Shown: positions 42,788 to 52,614 of the stretch, piece after piece
How positions within the stretch are numbered: the first letter of the stretch is position 1
Layout of the letters: each line of letters starts with the position of its first letter
NCBI GenBank assembly: GCA_021927905.1
Contig: BLLK01000020.1
Span: 1,488,001-1,552,000 of the forward strand
DNA from: Chaetoceros tenuissimus
Lineage: Eukaryota; Bacillariophyta; Thalassiosirophyceae; Chaetocerotales; Chaetocerotaceae
Direction of reading: 5' to 3'
Length of the DNA: 64,000 nucleotides
The notes under the pieces: model-generated
Seen by the model: the letters and a program-made list of their open reading frames with translations, nothing else
What the model was told of the DNA's origin: nothing
Database searches by the model: none
Translations under genes and position numbers: made by a program

Positions 42788-43084
42788 AAAAGAGAAAGAT
42801 TTGTTCAATCAAAAGATCATAGATCAGTATCAAAACAGTACGTACGAGATATATTGTCGTAAGTGGCTAGGAGGAGGGACGAAAGATCAATAGAATTCAA
42901 ATTGGCAGCACTTGTATTTAATGAGAAAGATTGGAGATATTATACCTGTACCCTGTACCACAATCTCAAATCAATCTGCCGGAGATACGAAACTCAGTAT
43001 CGTTTTCAAAGCCCAGATTAAAGAGTTCTACTTGCTTTTAAAATCCAGAGACACCACTTCCGTACTGAAAAAAATCAGAATTAA

Positions 43085-43614
43085 GGTGATTCCCCCCCAT
43101 GCCTAACCACCGTCGGATTGGTAGCAAATTTGGAGTTTTTGTGTTTTTTCCACAGGACACAACACGAGAAAACACTAACAAAACTAATGAAATCAGTCTC
43201 TACTTCATTGCTCTATAACTCAAAATCCACACTTTGGAGTTAGGTGTTTGACTATTCCAATAGCTCCAATTTTCAATTTTAAATCGATTTGGAGCTTCAA
43301 ACACCATACTCAACCGACTCCATTGTATTGAAATTTGACAAAAACACATAACGATGAACCTCACATCAACATTTCTCATACAGAAACAAATTCTTGATCC
43401 AAATTTGAGCAACAATCTTTTCAAAAATTAACATAATCAAATAATGTGAAAGTAGGAAAGTAAATATTCTTTTATTTAATGCGTACTCATTGCATATGTA
43501 CAAGCCACTTTTTGTGTGCAAAAAGACGAAAGAAAAAAGATGAAGTGTTTTGTTAGTGTTTTTATCGTGGTGAAATTTCCTAACCCCACATGGGAAGGCA
43601 TGGGGGGAATCACC
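43085..43614. mobile_element. Older MITE-like element flanked by TTAA
   Basis: A 530-bp segment. The left end reads GGTGATTCCCCCCCATGCC and the right end, reversed, GGTGATTCCCCCCATGCC. It is flanked on both sides by TTAA (43081-43084, 43615-43618), matching a TTAA-type target duplication. A subterminal inverted match, AACACTAACAAAAC at 43171-43184 against its reverse complement at 43547-43560, extends the symmetry. Ends are diverged by indels, so it is older than the neighbouring 754-bp element. TTAA sites suggest a piggyBac-like mover, but the GGTGATT termini are not the usual CCC; family unresolved. No coding region inside. Confidence 0.72.
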
Positions 43615-43618
43615 TTAA

Positions 43619-44073
43619 CCTGACTAAAAAGCCTAAACTTGGTGGGGTTCTGTTCAGTCTTGCAGGATATTTTTGGATTTTCATTTGAATAAAATGTCGC
43701 AGACAGATGGCAACAGATGGCGGAAACTACACGACTGAAGTCCGCCAAATAAATGGCCTATGAAAGGTGAAAAAGAGTGAAAGAACTCTCTCCTCGGAAC
43801 AACCTCTCATTAGTTCCAATTGTTGAAACTAGAACTTCACGTGCTGTAGTTGACTAATTATCTAGTATATATACAGTATATCTATAAATATACTCTAGCT
43901 GTTCCACTGAATTCGAAATTATTTTGAAAAAACAAGCGAGTAAGTAAATCGACACGACTTTTTCACAAAGAACTACTTTTCGTGTCGTTTTTCCCATGCT
44001 TTGTTTTTACCATCTTGTCCTCTCTCACTTTCGCTAGATTTGCAATTCAAAGTCCAACGCATAGAAGCCAGCC
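43619..44073. other. Intergenic, 455 bp
   Basis: Upstream of the F-box gene; TATATATACAGTATATC near 43866-43882. Nothing else identified. Confidence 0.4.
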
Positions 44074-45135
44074 ATGGAGCAGAGTAGTCGCAAAGTAAAG
44101 AAGCAGAAAACTGAAACAAGTACTATGAGCTTGTCATCGGATATTTCAATCGATATTCAAAAACTGATTTTTACCTTTCTAGATGTTCCTTCTCTAGGAA
44201 AAATGGTTTTAGTTTCCCATCACTTTCGTAATCTAGCTACTAGCGATGACTATTGGTCTCAACCTCTTGAAAATCTTATCAAACATTGTTTTGATAATGC
44301 ACTTCGTCTTGATTTCCCCCCTTTGAACTCGCGAAAGAGAGATTATGCAAAGCTTTCGGACCGACCGCAAAAGTCTACAGAGTTTTCGAAGTGGATGCGT
44401 GATTGGTTCAATGCGTATCAAGGAGGCCCTCCTCCAATGCCATACACTTTGGAAAATATCTACAACACACATTCTGACTGCTTCTTTGAGAGCGAGAAAG
44501 TCATTTCAAGCGAATATGATTCCGACTATTCCGACTATGAAGAAGATCTTTATCAAGGTTGGATTTCTCGAAGCAAGTTCGAGACGATGACACTGGAGGA
44601 GAAACAAGCATTGTTGAAAAAAGCCAATGATTCTGACTATAAAGATGAAATCTCTGATCATTACTATTTCAATGAAATGCAATTTGAAGATAATTACGGC
44701 CGCCATTTTCTGCAAGTAACTGGCTTGCTCCAATCAGTTGTTAGTCATGTACCAGAACATGTACGAAATCTTTTCAGCAGAGATCATTTTGGGAACGGGT
44801 CGGACGACTTCCTCCCATCAGCTCCTGATTGGGTCATCTCTGAAAATGAACTTCCTTCAAAAAGAGAGTACTATGCAAAACTGGGACAATTAGTGACGGA
44901 AGGAAAAGATCTAAATGCTGAAAGGGACCATGAGATGTATGATGATACAAACCGATGTGCTTTTTGCTTCGAAAAAATATATTGGCACGACTGCGGCTAC
45001 GACGGAAAGTCAAAAATCTATCTCTACGCCAACCAAAACGTACCAAAGATTCAACTTTTTCGTTATTTGAAATATGATCCGGGCCCAAATGCCACAGGTT
45101 ATCCGGAACCAATGCGGGAAGATGATGCATGGTGA
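44074..45135 (+). CDS. F-box protein
   Basis: 353 residues, single exon. A short basic N-terminus (SSRKVKKQKTE) precedes an F-box at about residues 22-65: DISIDIQKLIFTFLDVPSLG, KMVLVSHHFRNLATSDDYW. F-boxes bind Skp1 in SCF ubiquitin ligases; the remaining 280 residues should carry the substrate site but show no known repeat (no WD40, LRR or Kelch). That part is acidic with Tyr/Asp-rich stretches (YDSDYSDYEEDL) and a possible CxxC-like piece NRCAFCFEKIYWHDCGY. Substrate unknown. Confidence 0.8.
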   Translation: MEQSSRKVKKQKTETSTMSLSSDISIDIQKLIFTFLDVPSLGKMVLVSHHFRNLATSDDYWSQPLENLIKHCFDNALRLDFPPLNSRKRDYAKLSDRPQKSTEFSKWMRDWFNAYQGGPPPMPYTLENIYNTHSDCFFESEKVISSEYDSDYSDYEEDLYQGWISRSKFETMTLEEKQALLKKANDSDYKDEISDHYYFNEMQFEDNYGRHFLQVTGLLQSVVSHVPEHVRNLFSRDHFGNGSDDFLPSAPDWVISENELPSKREYYAKLGQLVTEGKDLNAERDHEMYDDTNRCAFCFEKIYWHDCGYDGKSKIYLYANQNVPKIQLFRYLKYDPGPNATGYPEPMREDDAW

Positions 45136-45497
45136 TTTTTCTAGCGAAGAGGTTGAGACTTTATTGAGAACGTATTGTAAAGCAATTCTGCAGTGATGAC
45201 TAAATAGTAAAATGAATATGGGAATACTTCTTTTACTTTTGGGTTATAATTTCGTCATTGATTCTACAACGACTTTATAACCATGCTACACTTAGCGAAA
45301 GGACAAAGATTCAACTTTTAATTCAATTGCTCATGTATCGTAATTCGTAATTCGTAAGCCGGAAGATTGGAGATGTTATAGCTTTGCCACAATCAATCTC
45401 AAATCTAGAAGGAAACGAGCAGCACAAATTCAAATACTATTGACAATCCTAAAAAATAATTAGATGTTACTGTTATCCGGCAAAATGAATTTTCACC
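45136..45497. other. Intergenic between convergent genes, 362 bp
   Basis: Contains a stretch (AAGATTGGAGATGTTATA, 45364-45381, then CACAATCAATCTCAAATCT) similar to 42925-42970. Otherwise AT-rich with nothing identified. Confidence 0.4.
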
Positions 45498-47003
45498 TTA
45501 GAACTCATCTCCAAATCCATCCATATCATCATAATCATCATCCATCATGTCCTCTTCAGGCTCATCATCGCTTCCCTTGTTCTGTTCGTCATACATTGCT
45601 CTTTCTCCATCCTTCTTCTTGAAGAAAGTTTCTTGTGCGAATGCCTGTGCCTCTTCCAAACTATCAGTAACGATAATGTCATCAAACATGGTTCCACTCA
45701 ATACTTGCCAAATTTCGAATCCAACATGGGTACATCCAGCTTCTGGGCATACTGCATACATCTTATCATTGTATTTGTAGTCTGGGTTTGGAATCATAGG
45801 ATGCTTCCACTCTCCCTTGTAGTCTGGGTTGTCAATCATTTTTGGAGTCCATGGTCCCTTGTAGTCTGGGTTATCAATCATTGGTGGTTCCCACTGTCGA
45901 AATAGAAAGAGTGTTTGAGCTGATGAAATATAGCAAATGCGACAAGTTTAGTTCTCAAATGAAAAGTGTCTACTCACCTCGCCATCATCCTCATCATCCC
46001 AGTCTTCTGGCTTCTTTGCATCAGGATCAGCAATCTCCTTTGGAATATCGTCATATCCCTCTGGCTTGACATCGGTAGGATCTGGCATTACATGACTATC
46101 AACCCAATCTTCTGGCTTTGATGCATTAGGATCCTCAATCTCTTCTGGCTCCAAAAAGTCAAATTCATCCTCCAACTTTCCTTTTCTTACACTCTTGTTA
46201 TCTACAAATACTTCAAAAGTGTTATCAGTCTTTAGGTGCAAAGTGTACAAATGAGAAAAGTTGTCTTTTTCACAAGGAATATCATTGTTGATCAAAAGGT
46301 TATCATTCTTGGCATCAGAATGAAGAATGACGTGAGTTCTCTTGTTGGATCCACAAATATCTGGTCCAAACATGACAGAGTAGGGGGTTTCTCCTCCAAA
46401 TTTCTTAGATTCAAAATCAGATGAAAATGGAAGAAGCTTGATGTATGCTCCTCCACAGTCAATGTCCTGCTCATGCTTTACAGTGTATTGAATGACAAGG
46501 TCTTTGTCAGATTTAAATGGTTTAGTGAGTGCAGCGGAGATTCCGTAGAAGCGTGCATCTTCAGAAGTTTGAATTCCCTTGTCACTTGCGTCACCATAGT
46601 ATTTTCCTTCGGTGTGTTTCCATGCTCCCAAATCAGACTTCCACTCGGAAGAAATGGTCCAGCGGTCGCTCCAAGCCTGTGTTTGTTCGGGGTTGTTTTG
46701 AGTTTTGGGTCAAAGTCATTTGGAATGTAGGGTAATTGTAGTTCAAATGAAATTTTCAAATCATTGTAATTTACAGAGCCGAGAAAAAGGGGAAGGGATA
46801 GGAGAGAGCAGGTTAGTGAACGAAACACAGCAATGCAAAGAGTAAAGGAGTCAGGAATGCTATGGAAATGACCATGGTTCGCAAAGATACGAATCAACAT
46901 TGGTAAAATCGATACTCACGTTGTCATTGAACTGTTCCTTGAGGTAAATCTCAGCAGCAGTAGGAACTGCAAGTGCAGCGGCAGCAAATAGTGAGAACTT
47001 CAT
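45498..47003 (-). CDS. CRT: Calreticulin
   Basis: Three exons: 47003-46920, 46676-45978, 45893-45498, all GT-AG and phase 0, giving 392 residues. Signal peptide MKFSLFAAAALAVPTAA. The lectin domain has EWKSDLGAWKHTEGKYYGD, KHEQDIDCGGAYIKLLP and YSVMFGPDICG. The P-domain has three acidic repeats (DPNASKPEDWVD, DPTDVKPEGYDD, DPDAKKPEDWDD) and three NPDYKG-type repeats (MIDNPDYKGPW, MIDNPDYKGEW, MIPNPDYKYN). The C-domain is short and acidic. ER chaperone that binds Ca2+ and monoglucosylated glycoproteins. Oddly, the protein ends GFGDEF, not a K/HDEL retrieval signal. Exon 1 and the start of exon 2 (AWSDRWTISSEW) come from splice sites. Confidence 0.95.
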
Positions 47004-47304
47004 TGTAGATCTTAGAACTAAGTAGTGAAAGAGACTGGGTATTTCAATAATGAGAGTAGGTGGAATGTAGAGCTGCGTTTGTCGGCACTTTCAATGCTGC
47101 ATTTTTTGCTGCATCTCCAAAGAAATCTATTCGGTGGAACGAAGCAGATATAAGGATCATAACCTAATACTCCTATAGCAATTTCGAGACAATTTCAACC
47201 TATTTCAACAAATAGATGCAGTATGTACCGAGTTCACTTCACCTCATCTGCTTATTTCAAAGATCAAACAACTATATTATCATAATTACTAAAATCTATA
47301 ATAA
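47004..47304. other. Intergenic, 301 bp
   Basis: Upstream of calreticulin and downstream of the OTU gene. No feature recognised; a stress-element search of this stretch was not possible. Confidence 0.4.
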
Positions 47305-48180
47305 CTATTGGCTCTTTACGACGGAATTATAATGCTCACCAAGGGCGTAATAATTTCTGTGGAAACTCAACCGAATCACATTCTCTTCGTCATCATCTTG
47401 TCCTTCTACTTTGATTTCGAGAGGACCTTCTGTGCTATAAACTACAATGGTCTTGTTCAATTTATGGGATAAAGCTCTCAACTCTAAATGTCCTCCCCAT
47501 TCATTGCTATCTCGAACCTTTTCTACGTAATCATCGAAATTATCTACTTTCATATCTGATAAATCTGCAAAGGGTTCATAATCTTCTCTCTTTGCACCCA
47601 GCTCATCAGCACACATGGACCGAATCTGGGAATAATCAAAATCCTGATCCATCAACTCCATTTGCTTTGCGACAGCGCGATATAAACAATTACCATCGGC
47701 TGCAACCTCTTCTATCTTGAAATTAAGTTTTGAAAGATATAACTCCATGATAGCATCAATTTCCATTTGACGAGGATTCGGAGCATTAGCCACTTCTCTT
47801 GCAATTTCCTCTTCCCGTGCCTTTTCTTGAGCCAATTTATTCTTTTTCTTGCGGAGTTTTTTCGCCAATGCCTTTTCTTTGGCAAGTTTAACCTTTTCCT
47901 CTTCAGAAAGTTCAGGTTCCTTTGCTGTTTCTTCTTTTTGTTCTACTGCTGCAGATGATTCCTCTGCTACTGCTGCATCACCTTGTAATGCGTCAATCTC
48001 ATTCTTGTGTTTTGTTGTCAATTCCTCGAGTTTAGAATCCCACTCTTGTTCAGCTTTTGCAAGTGCTTCCTTCCCTTTTTTCCCCTTTCCTGCTGTTCCC
48101 TTCACCTTTTTCAGAGCGATGCGTTTGTCAGTTTCCAACTGCTTCAGCTCCTTCTTGTGCTTGCTCTGTAACTCTTCCAT
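47305..48180 (-). CDS. OTU-domain deubiquitinase (OTUD6-like)
   Basis: 291 residues from ATG 48180; this start gives MEELQSKHKKELKQLE, matching the coiled-coil opening of the OTUD6 group. The in-frame ATG at 48213 adds only MIALIHISINI. The first 150 residues form a Lys/Glu-rich coiled coil. The OTU domain follows: VAADGNCLYRAVAKQM with the catalytic Asp and Cys near 159-162, WGGHLELRALSHKLNKTIVV, and the catalytic His in GEHYNSVV near 285. Such enzymes remove ubiquitin from substrates. The triad appears intact. Confidence 0.9.
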   Translation of the reverse strand: MEELQSKHKKELKQLETDKRIALKKVKGTAGKGKKGKEALAKAEQEWDSKLEELTTKHKNEIDALQGDAAVAEESSAAVEQKEETAKEPELSEEEKVKLAKEKALAKKLRKKKNKLAQEKAREEEIAREVANAPNPRQMEIDAIMELYLSKLNFKIEEVAADGNCLYRAVAKQMELMDQDFDYSQIRSMCADELGAKREDYEPFADLSDMKVDNFDDYVEKVRDSNEWGGHLELRALSHKLNKTIVVYSTEGPLEIKVEGQDDDEENVIRLSFHRNYYALGEHYNSVVKSQ

Positions 48181-48483
48181 GATGTTGATAGAGATGTGAA
48201 TAAGTGCAATCAAGTAAGTGATATCTCTTTATTGTAACTGAGTTGTTCAATTCCAACAATTGAATTTGTTTGAGCTATCCTCTATCCTGTTGTCTGCTGT
48301 TGTCTACTATCTACCACTTACTTACTTCAACTTATGCTCTCTTTGCTTCCCTTTTCTGTCTCTCCAAGTTGAACATCCACCTCCTCACTTTTTATGTCGA
48401 AAGTTACACTGAACACACATCACATTCACCATACCTTTCCTTTTTTAACATCATCTCATCTATTAATTACTTTTCAAGTAATC

Positions 48484-50247
48484 ATGACAAGGATACAAAG
48501 TACAATAATATTAACAGTGGCATGTGTAACAGGCTCAGCTGCAAGCTCAAGGGGTCCTCCACCTCCACCCCCTCCCTCACAAAACAGAAATTACAATGAG
48601 TACAATCGTCCTCCACCAAGACGAAGAGATTATGATGATTCATACAATGATCGAAGGAATGACTATTATGCACGTAAAGAACAACGGAATAATTCAGATC
48701 AAGGTAGATATAGTAGAAGTGAATCTTCTTCAAGTTCGCAGAGATATAACAATGAGTATGAATATGGAAACAGAGATGAAGATTATACAAGAGATTATGA
48801 AAATGACTATTACAATGAACCAACCTATCAGAAAAATGAGAATATGAATGAAAGAAAGGATTACAATGATGAAATATTAAGTGGTTACAATGAACTCAGT
48901 ATAGAGAATGAGGACTCAAAGTCTAGTGCAAAGTCGGCTCCATTTGATGCATCCAGAAAAGAATCATTTTCAACTTTGAATGATAATAAACCTGGTCGAA
49001 AAGAATCTAGTGGTTTTAGTCTGTTCCAACGTAGTAAATTGAATAAAAAGGATGGTGCAGATTTAACCGAGGGAGAACAAGAACCAGAGAAAAAATACAA
49101 CCCAATTGACTATCAATTTCCATCCAAAGATATATCAGAATCGCCACCTTCTCAAGAAAATGATGTAGATGACGAAGAAAAGATACCCCAAACAGGAGAT
49201 GCAGAGTCTGAAAAAATCTCGAAAGAAGATCGTAGAAAGAATCGAGATGTACCAAAATATGCTAGTGCAAGAAATGATGCCATTGCTCGATACACAGCCT
49301 CGCCATTGGGGAAAGTCAAGCTAGCTATTTCAACATTTCTAGTAGGAGGAATTTGTGGAGGTTTCATCGGTCAATCTATGCTTAATAGTGGGAATCAGTT
49401 TGCTTTGATGATGGGAGCATTTATGTGGCTCATATCTTTCTTTCGAAACGATTATGGTGAAATGTCGCGTTCTTTAGGTTTAGCTTTAATTTATCTCATG
49501 AGAAGGACTAAATCCGTTAGACGTAGGTATAAGACTGGGCCACATGTTAGATCCATGTGTAGAATACAGAGAAGGCGTCCATTTCCACCTGTGATTAGAG
49601 ATGAAGATGAAAATCCATGGAAGTATGAACCAGAAAGGAGAGAGGATCCTGATTTTGACATGACCAAGGCACTTCTTTCCATGGTATTGATTGGAAGTTT
49701 TTGTGGAGGTAATATTCCTCTGATACCAACATGGATGGGGAGTGCTGGTGGGGCAGCAGCATTTGGAGTATTTGGTATCGGTAAGAATGCAAGAGGTGAT
49801 TTGATACGTACCATGGGGATGCGAATTGTGACACTCTCAGGTGAAGCGTTACAAATCAATAGAGATTTGAGAGTTGCTGGAAAGGTTTCAAGAGTCGCAG
49901 GTAAAGTTTTTGATAAAATGATGATTCTTGATCGTAAGCACAAGATTAAAGATCGAATTGTGAGTGGGGCTACTTGGGCATATGATAGAGTAACAAGCAC
50001 AGCGGCTCGTGTACAACAAGACATGCAAGAAGGAAATGAGAGTGATGGACGGAGTGATAATCGAAGGGATATGCGTGATAATGATTCCGACAGACAAAGA
50101 CGAAACAATGGGAGAGACTATGAAAGGAACGATCGCAGAGATTTCCGCGAAGATGGCAATGAGAGAAGATATAGAGAAGACGATGAACGTGATAGAAGAA
50201 TGAATGGTGATGAAAAGAACAAGAAAAAATCACGATTTTTTTCATAG
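48484..50247 (+). CDS. Secretory R/D/Y/N-rich protein with a hydrophobic double segment
   Basis: 587 residues from ATG 48484, chosen because it begins a signal peptide MTRIQSTIILTVACVTGSAA; the frame opens at 48394. A proline run (RGPPPPPPPSQ) is followed by about 250 residues of Arg/Asp/Tyr/Asn-rich low-complexity sequence. The core (about 270-490) has two Gly-rich hydrophobic regions: FLVGGICGGFIGQSML with MMGAFMWLISFF, and LLSMVLIGSFCGGNIPLIP with AGGAAAFGVFGIG. The two hydrophobic pairs resemble each other (G-x-(F/I)-CGG), hinting at internal duplication. The C-terminus is again Arg/Asp/Asn-rich. Family unknown. The mixed-charge repeats suggest condensate or matrix behaviour, which is inference. 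Confidence 0.75.
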   Translation: MTRIQSTIILTVACVTGSAASSRGPPPPPPPSQNRNYNEYNRPPPRRRDYDDSYNDRRNDYYARKEQRNNSDQGRYSRSESSSSSQRYNNEYEYGNRDEDYTRDYENDYYNEPTYQKNENMNERKDYNDEILSGYNELSIENEDSKSSAKSAPFDASRKESFSTLNDNKPGRKESSGFSLFQRSKLNKKDGADLTEGEQEPEKKYNPIDYQFPSKDISESPPSQENDVDDEEKIPQTGDAESEKISKEDRRKNRDVPKYASARNDAIARYTASPLGKVKLAISTFLVGGICGGFIGQSMLNSGNQFALMMGAFMWLISFFRNDYGEMSRSLGLALIYLMRRTKSVRRRYKTGPHVRSMCRIQRRRPFPPVIRDEDENPWKYEPERREDPDFDMTKALLSMVLIGSFCGGNIPLIPTWMGSAGGAAAFGVFGIGKNARGDLIRTMGMRIVTLSGEALQINRDLRVAGKVSRVAGKVFDKMMILDRKHKIKDRIVSGATWAYDRVTSTAARVQQDMQEGNESDGRSDNRRDMRDNDSDRQRRNNGRDYERNDRRDFREDGNERRYREDDERDRRMNGDEKNKKKSRFFS

Positions 50248-50644
50248 ATGTCTATCTTTGATATGAGAATCGTAGAGTATTTTCCCCCTCATCTTTATTA
50301 TATTAATTGGATTACATTCCAGTAAAAGCAATTCCATAAAGTCTAACTTGATCAATGACATCTCATTGTCTATCATTACTTTGTACTACAGTAGGACGAC
50401 CTGAGCTTGGTCTCACTCAAGTGAAAAATATTGGGGAAAAGCTATGTTATTTTTGAGAAGATTACTGTATTTTTTGAGATTCTAACAACCTTGTCATTCA
50501 TATTATCTCGGTTTCTTCTGTCATTTTTCTTGCCTTCAATGCTTCTTTCAACATTAATAATTAAGTGCAAGTCTCTCTCGCAGCGTCATAGCGATTACAT
50601 AAACTGCGTTCAAAATGAAAGTATATTGATATTACTGATCAGAC
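50248..50644. other. Intergenic between convergent genes, 397 bp
   Basis: AT-rich 3' flanks of both neighbours; nothing else recognised. Confidence 0.45.
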
Positions 50645-52228
50645 CTAATTTGTATCCCATTCTCCACTTAAAAATGATTTGAATAATGCAAGAGCTTCAG
50701 CAGGTCTATATGCGGGTACTTCATGGCCAGCACCATGGACAGTTGCAAAGACAAAAGAACTCCCTGAACTAGTACCCATGTCAAAATCTGTCACATAACC
50801 TGCAGTCTGGTTCTCAAATTTCCATGGGACCCACAGAGCATCTTCTTTTGGAGAGACTCCTATATCGTAAATCCAATATTGCGTCGCAGCAGTCGAACAA
50901 ACAGAATCATCGTCACCACTAAACACAAGCATCTTTAAATTACTTCCATCAGATTGTGCTCTATGCAACAATTCTTGGTACAGATCCATTTGTGGTGTAG
51001 CAGAGTCTTCTTCTGAGTAATCAATATCATCAGTACACATGTTCCATTTTCTATCAAGTTTAACATGCAATGCTTTCTTCACATCGTCACGATTCAAATA
51101 ATGGTTCAGGTGAGACTCAGCACATGGATGATATTTGTCTTCTGAAGGTAGATATGGTGGATTTAGGACCGAAGTATGTTGAAGAAGCTTTGATGACTGA
51201 GGGGAGTTGCCAATCAGCTTTCTTCTAGAAATAGAAGTTGTCTGCCCTTCGTGCAAATTGTTCTCTTGGTTCACTACAAATTGTGATGATTTCTTTGTAG
51301 AAGGAGGGTAGTCATCATTATCAATTTCTGTACAGACCGGAAAGTCTAACGCATAAGGGTTAATCCCATCTCCTGACTCTTGAAACATTGCGTTGATAAT
51401 AATACCACATTTGTCTTCTGGGTAATCATTTGGATCAGTGCAATGCTTCTCCCACTTCTTATAGAGTGGCCAAGCAATCAGACCATGCATGTAATAAGTC
51501 TGTATCATAGTAACATCATTAGAGAATGGATCGACGTATGGATTACCTACTAGAAATCCTCTAAAGTTCATATCGCCATTGCGATCCAAAATCTCTTTAG
51601 CGAGATGAGGAATGTAGTGACCTCCATACGATTCACTTGCAATGTACAATTCATTTGATAAACGCTCTGGAAAACGCTTGAAAAATTGCTTCAAAAGTTC
51701 ATAATTGTCTACAGCTGCTCTTTCATCACCAACTGCTGCATCAGATGGATCAGAGAAGTAGCTGAAGCCCACACCTGCTGGTTGTTCTACGTACAGAATA
51801 TTAGCAACTTTATTCCAAGTGTGAGGATTGGGGGTGAGTGATCCATCTGCTTCAAAGATAAATGGTCCCATCTCTGTCCCTAATCCTAACAAACCAGAGC
51901 ATCCCGGACCTCCGTTCGACCACCACACAAGTGGATCTGTTGATGGGTTGTTTGCGGATTCAATGTACCAATAATGGATAAAACGAGTTGGAGAAACTGG
52001 AATGTATCCAGAGAACTGCTTGAAGTCTGGCTCAAAAGCAAGCCCTGGTAAATCTGTTACAAGATCACGTGTGGCTTCGATGGTGTATCCTGGAAGCACT
52101 TCTTCTTCTGAAAGATCTCGATTCTGGTCATGTCTTGATTTGCGAAGGCTTCCACTCTCCAATGAAGCAGCATCGGCCCCATAGGTAAGCAGAGACAACA
52201 GAGATAGCTTATAAAAGAGCTTTGTCAT
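50645..52228 (-). CDS. Serine carboxypeptidase (S10 family)
   Basis: 527 residues, single exon. Signal peptide MTKLFYKLSLLSLLTYGADA. Catalytic features: oxyanion region WWSNGGPGCSGLLGLGTE, Ser in ASESYGGHYIPHLA near residue 199, Asp in VFSGDDDSVCST near 437 and His in VHGAGHEVPAYRP near 497. VEQPAGVGFSY is also diagnostic. S10 enzymes remove C-terminal residues at acid pH in vacuoles or outside the cell. An insertion of about 60 Ser/Gln-rich residues sits around 300-360, before PCAESHLNHYLNRDDVKKAL, where other members have a cleaved linker; this may be an excised peptide. Confidence 0.93.
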   Translation of the reverse strand: MTKLFYKLSLLSLLTYGADAASLESGSLRKSRHDQNRDLSEEEVLPGYTIEATRDLVTDLPGLAFEPDFKQFSGYIPVSPTRFIHYWYIESANNPSTDPLVWWSNGGPGCSGLLGLGTEMGPFIFEADGSLTPNPHTWNKVANILYVEQPAGVGFSYFSDPSDAAVGDERAAVDNYELLKQFFKRFPERLSNELYIASESYGGHYIPHLAKEILDRNGDMNFRGFLVGNPYVDPFSNDVTMIQTYYMHGLIAWPLYKKWEKHCTDPNDYPEDKCGIIINAMFQESGDGINPYALDFPVCTEIDNDDYPPSTKKSSQFVVNQENNLHEGQTTSISRRKLIGNSPQSSKLLQHTSVLNPPYLPSEDKYHPCAESHLNHYLNRDDVKKALHVKLDRKWNMCTDDIDYSEEDSATPQMDLYQELLHRAQSDGSNLKMLVFSGDDDSVCSTAATQYWIYDIGVSPKEDALWVPWKFENQTAGYVTDFDMGTSSGSSFVFATVHGAGHEVPAYRPAEALALFKSFLSGEWDTN

Positions 52229-52614
52229 TTGATGTGTAGGATTTCTACTCTCTAATCAAGGAAGAATTTATAGTTATCCGATGATGAGATTAGCATCACT
52301 CTTCCATCATGAGTTCTGAATTCTTTTTTCTTTTTGGATTTTGATCTATTTATGGCATCACACAGTGGCAACGTCATTGGGACTTTAACGGTAAAATAAC
52401 CCGCGGCTTCAAAAATGGCCGATCGTCATTTCTTCATTCTCCACATCTTGACACCTTCAAAGACGTAAGCACAAAAAATTTCCTTCACTCTCGAATGTTT
52501 TCCATTTTCCTACAATACCAATGGAATATCATTTGACCACAAACTTCCATAACAATAGACAAAAGTTCCCCTAAACAGAAGCAATAGAATATCATACAAC
52601 TTTGTAGAGAGAAA
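52229..52614. promoter_or_regulatory. Divergent intergenic region, 386 bp
   Basis: Between the carboxypeptidase and the 108-codon ORF. No specific element recognised. Confidence 0.35.

Noticed and set aside
42912-43106. Plus 64-codon ORF between the two elements
   Set aside because: No domain, and it runs into the terminal repeat of the TTAA-flanked element.
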